Shown: piece by piece, positions 1 to 3,767 of the stretch
How positions within the stretch are numbered: position 1 is the first letter of the stretch
Layout: the number at the start of each line of letters is the position of its first letter
Origin: Parcubacteria group bacterium CG1_02_39_15
GTDB lineage: Bacteria; Patescibacteriota; Minisyncoccia; Minisyncoccales; Paceibacteraceae
DNA length: 6,281 nt
Assembly: GCA_001872265.1 (NCBI GenBank)
Contig: MNWE01000022.1
Span: 1-6,281, forward strand
Direction of reading: 5' to 3'
The notes under the pieces: model-generated
What the model saw: the letters and a program-made list of their open reading frames with translations, nothing else
Database searches by the model: none
Told to the model about the DNA's origin: nothing
Translations under genes and position numbers: made by a program

Positions 1-24
1 TACATTAAAAAATAATTATTTATC

Positions 25-411
25 ATGTCTACAAAAATTGAAAACTTCGTCAAAACTCAATTAAAAACCGACTTGCCGGACATTTGGCCCGGCGATACGG
101 TTAGGGTTTATCAAAAAACCCCCGCCACCGCCAAAATGGCTCAGGCAGGCAAAAAAGAAAAAAGGGGAGAAAAGGCCCAGGTCTTTGAAGGATTAGTAAT
201 TGCTAAAAAACACGGCAAAGGCATTACCTCTACTATTACTGTAAGAAAAGAAGTTTTAGGGGTAGGAGTAGAGAGGATTTTCCCTCTTCATTCCCCCACC
301 ATTGAAAAAATAGAAGTAATTAAAAAAGGGAGAGTAAGACGAGCTAAACTTTATTATTTAAGGAGGACTAAAGGAAAAAAAGCTAAGCTAAAACAAGTGG
401 AGGCAGAATAG
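25..411 (+). CDS. rplS: 50S ribosomal protein L19
   Basis: Large-subunit ribosomal protein at the 30S-50S interface. Family hallmarks visible in the 128 aa are PGDTVRV (22-28), QVFEGLVIA (52-60), TVRK then GVERIFPLHSP (72-91) and the basic tail VRRAKLYYLR (104-113). The usual length is about 115 aa. The excess is a lysine-rich insertion at roughly residues 31-51, between the first strands and QVFEG, which seems typical of CPR versions (from memory, not checked). The ATG at 25 fits the family N-terminus, although the 24 bases upstream are AT-rich without a Shine-Dalgarno sequence. The stop codon is followed after 6 nt by tRNA-Leu(GAG), suggesting a shared transcript. Any promoter lies outside the window. 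Confidence 0.97.
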   Translation: MSTKIENFVKTQLKTDLPDIWPGDTVRVYQKTPATAKMAQAGKKEKRGEKAQVFEGLVIAKKHGKGITSTITVRKEVLGVGVERIFPLHSPTIEKIEVIKKGRVRRAKLYYLRRTKGKKAKLKQVEAE

Positions 412-417
412 AAATTT

Positions 418-502
418 GAGCGAGTGCTGGAACCGGTAGACAGCTTGGACTGAGGCTCCAAGGGGAATTTTTCCCGTGAGGGTTCAAGTCCCTCCTCGCT
501 CA
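418..502 (+). tRNA. tRNA-Leu(GAG)
   Basis: 85-nt class II tRNA. The acceptor strands GAGCGAG (418-424) and CTCGCTC (495-501) pair fully. The anticodon stem TTGGA/TCCAA encloses CTGAGGC, giving anticodon GAG with G37. The variable arm is long (GGGGAA..TTCCC), as expected for leucine. The D-loop has the normal GG (CCGGTAG) and the T-loop is normal (TTCAAGT). The discriminator is A502 and the following bases are CCG, so CCA is not encoded. It sits 6 nt after rplS and 7 nt before the acetyltransferase start codon. Confidence 0.96.
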
Positions 503-509
503 CCGGATT

Positions 510-950
510 ATGGCAAAGTTAAGAAATTTCTCGCTTTCGGATTTGGAAAAAGTAAGGGAAATAGACAGGATTTCTTTTCCTAAAAGAAGGCCTTATTCTG
601 AGCATTTTTTAAAAAATCTTTTCCAAAGATTCCCTGAAGGGTTTATTGTCGCCGCTGAAGGAAGCGAAATCGTTGGTTATACTATTGGTCGACCGAAAAA
701 CAATTCAGCTGAAATTCTTTCTTTAGCAGTGGCTCCTGGCTGGCGGGAAAAAGGCATCGGCCAAGCTCTAACGAGCCGTTTAATAGAGTGTCTTCAGAAA
801 AGCAACGCAAAAGAAGTTTTTCTTTATGTCCGGCCTGAAAATAAAGTCGCCGTTTCTTTTTATCAAAAACTCGGATTTGAGATTGTAGAAACGATAAAGC
901 ATTTTTATCGCAATGGCGACGACGCTTACTCTATGAAAAAAGGGGCTTAA
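510..950 (+). CDS. GNAT-family N-acetyltransferase, RimI-like
   Basis: 146-aa single GNAT domain, a soluble acetyl-CoA-dependent N-acetyltransferase. Motif A is LSLAVAPGWREKGIGQAL (70-87), containing the pyrophosphate-binding R79-E-K-G-I-G84 loop. Motif B is YVRPENKVAVSFYQKLGF (106-123), with N111 and the usual tyrosine Y118. The layout resembles RimI, which acetylates the N-terminus of ribosomal protein S18, and the neighbouring L19 gene fits a ribosome-related role. The substrate cannot be decided from sequence, so no symbol is given. The ATG lies only 7 nt after the 3' end of tRNA-Leu(GAG), with no Shine-Dalgarno sequence. The TAA stop is followed with no gap by the first base of tRNA-Val. 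The gene is therefore squeezed between two tRNAs. Confidence 0.9.
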   Translation: MAKLRNFSLSDLEKVREIDRISFPKRRPYSEHFLKNLFQRFPEGFIVAAEGSEIVGYTIGRPKNNSAEILSLAVAPGWREKGIGQALTSRLIECLQKSNAKEVFLYVRPENKVAVSFYQKLGFEIVETIKHFYRNGDDAYSMKKGA

Positions 951-1023
951 GGGCACTTGGCGCAGTGGTTAGCGCGTTCGGTTTACATCCGAAAGGTCGG
1001 GGGTCCAAATCCCTCAGTGCCCA
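951..1023 (+). tRNA. tRNA-Val(UAC) with C at position 55
   Basis: 73-nt tRNA. Acceptor strands are GGGCACT and AGTGCCC. D-arm is GCGC/GCGC with loop AGTGGTTA. Anticodon stem TTCGG/CCGAA encloses TTTACAT, giving anticodon TAC. The discriminator is A1023 and CCA is not encoded. The T-arm is GGGGG/CCCTC around TCCAAAT, so position 55, almost always U (pseudouridine), is C here (base 1005). G18 and G19 (967-968) are retained. The gene starts at the base immediately after the acetyltransferase stop codon. Confidence 0.95.
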
Positions 1024-1034
1024 CAACGTAAAAT

Positions 1035-1063
1035 TTGCTTAGCAACGAATAATTAGCTATTAT
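1035..1063 (+). promoter_or_regulatory. possible promoter for tRNA-Phe/tRNA-Gly
   Basis: TTGCTT (1035-1040), a 17-nt spacer and TATTAT (1058-1063) lie in the 51-nt AT-rich gap between tRNA-Val and tRNA-Phe. The -10 matches five of six consensus bases and the -35 only three, so this is tentative. It would start RNA about 5 nt before tRNA-Phe. Confidence 0.35.
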
Positions 1064-1074
1064 TTAACCATTAG

Positions 1075-1147
1075 GCCGCGGTAGCTCATTGGTAGACGCA
1101 CTTCTCTGAAAAAGAAGGGGTAGTGGGTTCGATTCCCACCCGCGGCA
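1075..1147 (+). tRNA. tRNA-Phe(GAA)
   Basis: 73-nt tRNA. Acceptor strands are GCCGCGG and CCGCGGC. Anticodon stem CTTCT/AGAAG encloses CTGAAAA, giving anticodon GAA. T-arm is GTGGG/CCCAC with the canonical loop TTCGATT. Discriminator is A and CCA is not encoded. The D-arm is irregular: GCTC faces GACGC, so a full four-pair stem forms only if C1097 is bulged. Otherwise positions 12-23 and 13-22 mismatch. The D-loop is short (ATTGGTA) but keeps GG. Confidence 0.93.
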
Positions 1148-1161
1148 TCAAAACAGCGTAG

Positions 1162-1233
1162 GCGGGAGTAGTTCAGTGGTAGAACGTCTCGTTGCCAACG
1201 AGAAGATCGCGGGTTCGACCCCCGTCTCCCGCT
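1162..1233 (+). tRNA. tRNA-Gly(GCC)
   Basis: 72-nt tRNA. Acceptor strands are GCGGGAG and CTCCCGC, with discriminator T. D-arm is GTTC/GAAC with loop AGTGGTA. Anticodon stem TCTCG/CGAGA encloses TTGCCAA, giving anticodon GCC. T-arm is GCGGG/CCCGT with canonical loop TTCGACC. CCA is not encoded. It follows tRNA-Phe after 14 nt and is the last tRNA of the plus-strand group. Confidence 0.96.
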
Positions 1234-1246
1234 CCCTCTCTAGGAC

Positions 1247-1275
1247 TTGACACTGGCTCTGAAATGCGCTAATAT
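1247..1275 (+). promoter_or_regulatory. strong sigma70-type promoter of the 3D-domain gene
   Basis: TTGACA (1247-1252), a spacer of exactly 17 nt and TAATAT (1270-1275) make a near-consensus promoter. It starts 13 nt after tRNA-Gly. Transcription would begin near 1282, leaving a leader of about 88 nt before the ATG at 1370. Confidence 0.75.
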
Positions 1276-1303
1276 GGTAAAATCCCTATAAACGGGGTTT
1301 GTC

Positions 1304-1353
1304 AATGAAGCTAAGGCTTCATTTTCATCTTCGCCTCGGCTTCGGGGCGAAGA
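1304..1353 (+). repeat. two adjacent hairpins in the leader of the 3D-domain gene
   Basis: The first hairpin is AATGAAGC (1304-1311), loop TAAG, GCTTCATT (1316-1323), a perfect 8-bp stem. The second is TCTTCGCCTC (1328-1337), loop GGCTTC, GGGGCGAAGA (1344-1353), a 10-bp stem with one G-U pair. Neither is followed by a T-run, so they are not ordinary terminators. They could be palindromic repeats of the type seen at 1390-1405 and 5271-5299, or folded leader elements affecting expression. Confidence 0.6.
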
Positions 1354-1369
1354 CGAGGCTCGATTTAAA

Positions 1370-1894
1370 ATGGACTATTGCTTAGGTTACCCCGCTTCGA
1401 CGGGGCGAAACATCTTAATTATAGTTGTCGCAGTTGGAATCTTAATAGGATCGATGCCGGTTTTTGAATCAAAAGGCCAAGAGGCTCAAGCTGATTTGGC
1501 AGAATTTTTGGTTGCGGAAAACCTTGACAGTTTAGCTAAAATTGAGGGGAATAGTCTTTTGCCAATGGCTAATCCTATTAATCCCGTGCCGGAAAATTAT
1601 CGAAAAATAGGGGTAGTAGTAACGGCTTATTCCAGCACACCCTGGGAAACCGATGGGGACCCCTACATTACGGCAGCTGGCACCTGGGTAAGAGACGGGA
1701 TTATCGCCAATAACTATTTACCTCTTGGAACCAAAGTGCGAATACCTGAATTATATGGCGAAAAGGTTTTTGTGGTTGAAGACAGAATGAGTTGGAAAAA
1801 AGGAAATTATCATATTGATATTTGGTTTCCCTCTTATTGGGAAGCCCTCAGCTTCGGCGCCAAAAGAACTTATATTGAAGTACTAGAGGGGTAA
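1370..1894 (+). CDS. 3D-domain protein, exported or membrane-anchored
   Basis: 174 aa. Residues 14-29 (NILIIVVAVGILIGSM) form a hydrophobic segment that acts as an uncleaved anchor or signal peptide. A polar linker follows to about 78. Residues 81-172 match the 3D fold, a double-psi beta-barrel named for three aspartates and found in cell-wall enzymes and resuscitation factors such as YuiC. Supporting features are VVTAYSS, TAAGTWVRDG (D109), LPLGTKVRIP, VVEDRM (D138), HIDIWFPS (D150) and ALSFGAKRTYIEVLE. A role in peptidoglycan remodelling is inferred from the family. A weak GAGG (1355-1358) lies 11 nt before the ATG. The first dozen codons contain a GC-rich palindrome (1390-1405), so the extreme N-terminus may be a late addition. 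The gene has its own promoter at 1247-1275. Confidence 0.85.
   Translation: MDYCLGYPASTGRNILIIVVAVGILIGSMPVFESKGQEAQADLAEFLVAENLDSLAKIEGNSLLPMANPINPVPENYRKIGVVVTAYSSTPWETDGDPYITAAGTWVRDGIIANNYLPLGTKVRIPELYGEKVFVVEDRMSWKKGNYHIDIWFPSYWEALSFGAKRTYIEVLEG
1390..1405 (+). repeat. short GC-rich palindrome inside the 3D-domain coding start
   Basis: CCCCG (1390-1394), loop CTTCGA, CGGGG (1401-1405). It encodes part of the segment YPASTGR just before the hydrophobic helix. The arms match those of the element at 5271-5299 and stand out from the surrounding AT-rich sequence. Confidence 0.6.
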
Positions 1895-1915
1895 AAAAAG
1901 GAAAAAATTAAAATA

Positions 1916-1944
1916 AAAATCACCCTTTAAAAGGGTGGTTTTTT
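1916..1944. terminator. bidirectional rho-independent terminator
   Basis: The stem is CACCCTT (1921-1927), loop TAA, AAGGGTG (1931-1937). A-rich bases on the left and T-rich bases on the right extend the pairing. On the plus strand a T-run (1939-1944) follows the stem, and on the minus strand T-rich sequence follows it, so it can stop both convergent units: the 3D-domain gene (stop at 1894) and the 125-aa gene (stop at 1962). Confidence 0.85.
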
Positions 1945-1961
1945 GTTCTTAGTAAAAAGAT

Positions 1962-2339
1962 TTATTTAATTCTACTTAGATCTCCATCCAAAAATTGGAC
2001 CTCAATAGCTTCTAATTCATCTTTGCAGAATTCTGGGCTTGGATTTAAAACAAATATCTTTTTTTGGATAATAAAGGCCATACCCATTTCCATGAGTGTA
2101 TTCGCGCCGATGTGGTTTTCTTTTTCATCTTTTGTATAATTCATAACCAAAATCGCATCGGATTTCTTCAAATTTTCATTAAATTTTTCCATTGCTTTCT
2201 TCTTAACCGAGGGTGGTATTGGTTCTGGCATAGGATCTTTTTCTGGCACAATTATTTTATGCCCTTGTTTTTCTAAAAATTCTTTTGCCTCTCTAAATTT
2301 TTCGAGAAAGGACATATTCCCTACAATTGTGATTTTCAT
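1962..2339 (-). CDS. nucleoside 2-deoxyribosyltransferase-like protein
   Basis: 125 aa. It begins MKITIVGNMSF like a Rossmann-type first strand. After a lysine-rich helical region come KSDAILVMNY (59-68), HIGANTLMEMGMAF (77-89) and KKIFVLNP (93-100). This order (D..LV.N, then an IG.NT..E.G.A helix, then a K.I..L strand) is that of the nucleoside 2-deoxyribosyltransferase-like fold, in which the glutamate of the E.G.A motif (E84 here) is the usual nucleophile. The protein is shorter than characterised enzymes and the substrate is unknown. It could be a nucleotide or nucleoside hydrolase, or a sensor. It starts 18 nt after the endonuclease stop, so the two probably share a transcript. No Shine-Dalgarno sequence is seen, and the terminator at 1916-1944 lies downstream. 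Confidence 0.65.
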   Translation of the reverse strand: MKITIVGNMSFLEKFREAKEFLEKQGHKIIVPEKDPMPEPIPPSVKKKAMEKFNENLKKSDAILVMNYTKDEKENHIGANTLMEMGMAFIIQKKIFVLNPSPEFCKDELEAIEVQFLDGDLSRIK

Positions 2340-2357
2340 AATTTTGATTAAAGATTT

Positions 2358-3101
2358 TCAAGCGACGATTTTTTGATTAAGATGCCAGCCGATTTTTGAA
2401 GGATAATTTTGTTTTAGATAATCTCGTCTCTTAATTGACTTCCATTTCTCAAAAACTTTTCGTTTGCGGGGAAGAAACAAAATTGGATTATTTCCATAAA
2501 TAAATTCGGCTAATTTTTCGCAATCTTCGATGTAGAAATCAACATAATACAAAGGAGTTTTGCGTCGGCTTGTTTCTTTATGAATTGACTTTAAGGGTAT
2601 ATTTAATTTTTCACAAAGATTTTGATTAAAATCAACAATAAAACTTAAGCTTGAACTTACAAAGTTAGCTTTGATTTGTGGTACTTTATTAACTTTATAA
2701 ATATAAACGCTTCCATCGCCATCGAAAAATCCTCTGACAAAATCGGGGAAATATTTTTCTGGGACTATTATTGGATTCAAATGAGATGTTTTTCTTGGAA
2801 AAATTCCTAATTTCATTAAATCATTTACAATGATTTGATTGCGAATTTGTATTTGGAAAGCAACATTTTTCTCCTCGCCAGTCTTTTTACTAATTTTATG
2901 TTTAGAATTTAATACTTTTCTGATTTTATATAAATGTTTTTTGTCTGCAGAGGTTATATTTAAAGTAAACGGTCTATTTGGTCTTTCTTTACTAACGGTA
3001 ATACAACCATCGGCCATAATAAAACCCAAAACATAGCTCATTTTTTCTGTCCATTCTTTGAAAAAGTTTTGATTAAGATTTTTCTTTAGAACAGTATTCA
3101 T
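2358..3101 (-). CDS. LAGLIDADG homing endonuclease, two-motif monomer, free-standing
   Basis: 247 aa from the ATG at 3101. Two LAGLIDADG helices are present: YVLGFIMADG (23-32, acidic residue D31) and VRGFFDGDG (122-130, acidic residue D129), about 98 residues apart. This is the arrangement of single-chain LAGLIDADG endonucleases, which cut 18-25 bp sites and promote copying of their own gene. The C-terminus is strongly basic (RKRKVFEKWKSIKRR, 212-226). No intein or intron sequence surrounds it, and the flanking tRNA is intact, so it is free-standing. The start codon is five bases after the 3' end of tRNA-Leu(UAA), with no Shine-Dalgarno sequence. The frame stays open upstream through both tRNAs to 3221, but that part is tRNA sequence. 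M21 at the first motif is an alternative start but would leave no N-terminal lead-in. See the findings for the tRNA link. Confidence 0.9.
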   Translation of the reverse strand: MNTVLKKNLNQNFFKEWTEKMSYVLGFIMADGCITVSKERPNRPFTLNITSADKKHLYKIRKVLNSKHKISKKTGEEKNVAFQIQIRNQIIVNDLMKLGIFPRKTSHLNPIIVPEKYFPDFVRGFFDGDGSVYIYKVNKVPQIKANFVSSSLSFIVDFNQNLCEKLNIPLKSIHKETSRRKTPLYYVDFYIEDCEKLAEFIYGNNPILFLPRKRKVFEKWKSIKRRDYLKQNYPSKIGWHLNQKIVA

Positions 3102-3106
3102 ATCGG

Positions 3107-3191
3107 TGCCGAGGGCGGGAATTGCACCCGCAAGGGTTATACACCCGCAGGATTTTAAGTCCTGTGCGTTTTCTAGTTTCGCCACCTCGGC
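3107..3191 (-). tRNA. tRNA-Leu(UAA) with A18 and G55
   Basis: 85-nt class II tRNA. Acceptor strands are GCCGAGG and CCTCGGC, with discriminator A at 3107 followed by CCG (no CCA). Anticodon stem CAGGA/TCCTG encloses CTTAAAA, giving anticodon TAA (3157-3155). The variable arm GGGT/ACCC is present. D-stem is GCG/CGC with loop AAACTAGAAAA, so the usual G18 is A (base 3174) and G19 is kept. The T-arm is GCGGG/CCCGC with loop TGCAATT, so U55 is G (base 3125). No intron is present. It lies 9 nt after tRNA-Cys and 5 nt before the endonuclease start. Confidence 0.95.
3112..3131 (-). repeat. 20-nt direct repeat, copy in tRNA-Leu(UAA)
   Basis: On the minus strand this reads GCGGGTGCAATT then CCCGCCCT: the entire T-arm plus the first three bases of the 3' acceptor strand. 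It is identical to 3206-3225 in tRNA-Cys, 94 nt away. Stem bases usually differ between tRNAs of different identity. Confidence 0.9.
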
Positions 3192-3200
3192 AAAATTTTG

Positions 3201-3273
3201 AGGCCAGGGCGGGAATTGCACCCGCGTATAACGCTTTTGCAGAGCGTCGCCTTAGCTACTTGGCTACCTGGCC
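3201..3273 (-). tRNA. tRNA-Cys(GCA) with A18 and G55
   Basis: 73-nt tRNA. Acceptor strands are GGCCAGG and CCTGGCC with discriminator U, the base expected for cysteine. Anticodon stem ACGCT/AGCGT encloses CTGCAAA, giving anticodon GCA (3240-3238). D-stem is GCC/GGC with loop AAGTAGCTAA, so G18 is replaced by A (base 3257) and G19 is kept. T-loop is TGCAATT, so U55 is G (base 3219). CCA is not encoded. It is the first gene after the promoter near 3313. Confidence 0.95.
3206..3225 (-). repeat. 20-nt direct repeat, copy in tRNA-Cys
   Basis: Identical to 3112-3131 in tRNA-Leu(UAA). It covers the T-arm with the unusual TGCAATT loop and three acceptor bases. Outside it, the two tRNAs diverge. Confidence 0.9.
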
Positions 3274-3312
3274 GCACAGCTACTCTATCTTATTTCCCCT
3301 CTTTTTTCAACG

Positions 3313-3318
3313 ATTATA
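3313..3318 (-). promoter_or_regulatory. -10 element for tRNA-Cys/tRNA-Leu/endonuclease unit
   Basis: A perfect TATAAT on the minus strand, 40 nt before tRNA-Cys, predicts a start near 3306. No good -35 is present: at 16-18 nt spacing the sequence is TGGTGT, ATGGTG or CATGGT, which is part of a 12-bp palindrome. The promoter may need an activator, or may be controlled through that palindrome. Confidence 0.55.
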
Positions 3319-3334
3319 ATCCACTTACTTAATA

Positions 3335-3346
3335 ACACCATGGTGT
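3335..3346. promoter_or_regulatory. 12-bp perfect palindrome over the -35 position
   Basis: ACACCATGGTGT reads the same on both strands. It lies just after the rbfA stop (3353-3355) and covers the place where the -35 of the downstream tRNA promoter would be. An outer inverted repeat (ACTTAAT at 3327-3333, ATTAAGT at 3352-3358) surrounds it. No T-run follows, so it is not a typical terminator. It could be an operator or a transcript-end hairpin for rbfA. Confidence 0.4.
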
Positions 3347-3352
3347 AGTTAA

Positions 3353-3697
3353 TTAAGTAGAATCCTTTTTCAGCCTTTCTAAAATTCCTTCTACTTCGCC
3401 GGCTTCCCGGGTTTTCTTTTCTTCCCTAAATTCTATTTTGGGAATGAATTTCATTTTTAATCTTTTATTTAATTTTTGTTGAATAAAATAAATTTGCCTA
3501 TTCAGAATGGACAAAACTCTCTCAGTATGGCTTTCCGGCAAAGAGCTGATAAAGACTTTTGCCTGGTTTAAATCCAAAGAGGCCTCTACCCTGGTCACCG
3601 TAACTAAAACGCCTTTAGGAAATTCAATCTCTTTTAGGACAATCTGGCTTAATTCTTTTTTGATTAATTGATTAACTCGAGGTATGCGTTTAGACAC
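3353..3697 (-). CDS. rbfA: 30S ribosome-binding factor A
   Basis: 114 aa, a normal length for RbfA, a KH-like protein that binds the 30S subunit during late maturation of 16S rRNA. The N-terminus MSKRIPRVNQLIKKELSQIV is the classic start. LDLNQAKVFISSLP (about 42-55) matches the conserved strand after the first helix, and a basic, RLK-rich region follows. The start codon is GTG at 3697, chosen because it gives the conserved N-terminus and no upstream in-frame ATG exists before a stop. It follows infB by 70 nt, the usual infB-rbfA order. A perfect 8-bp hairpin (3701-3719) ends 3 nt before the start codon and may influence translation. Confidence 0.95.
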   Translation of the reverse strand: MSKRIPRVNQLIKKELSQIVLKEIEFPKGVLVTVTRVEASLDLNQAKVFISSLPESHTERVLSILNRQIYFIQQKLNKRLKMKFIPKIEFREEKKTREAGEVEGILERLKKDST

Positions 3698-3700
3698 CGA

Positions 3701-3719
3701 AATTAATCGAAGATTAATT
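3701..3719 (-). promoter_or_regulatory. hairpin directly before the rbfA start codon
   Basis: AATTAATC, loop TTC, GATTAATT on the minus strand: a perfect 8-bp stem in the 70-nt infB-rbfA gap, ending 3 nt before GTG. No Shine-Dalgarno sequence is present. It could shield the ribosome site or mark an mRNA processing point. The AT-rich context makes chance pairing possible. Confidence 0.4.
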
Positions 3720-3767
3720 GAAGGTTGAAATGAATTGGAAATTTATTGAACATTAGAAATTAGGAAT

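Noticed and set aside
1281..1299. Possible terminator after tRNA-Gly (AATCCC/GGGGTT with TTT)
   Set aside because: It is downstream of the next promoter, has a short stem and only three T residues.
1305..1385. 26-codon ATG-initiated ORF in the leader of the 3D-domain gene, overlapping its start
   Set aside because: It is formed by the hairpin sequences, has no ribosome site and no recognisable product. A leader peptide is possible but unsupported.
2064..2276. Plus-strand ORF rich in F/I/W opposite the deoxyribosyltransferase-like gene
   Set aside because: Its composition is that expected from the reverse of lysine-rich codons. No start signal.
2342..3084. TTTTGATTAAGAT-like repeats at both ends of the endonuclease gene (exact 13-mer at 2371-2383 and 3067-3079), possible insertion-site duplication
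   Set aside because: Both copies lie inside the coding region and encode LNQ in the same frame. In AT-rich DNA a 13-nt match in 6 kb is expected about once by chance.
3102..3221. Extension of the endonuclease reading frame upstream by 40 residues
   Set aside because: This stretch is tRNA-Leu(UAA) and part of tRNA-Cys. The frame is open only by chance, and the ATG at 3101 is the better start.
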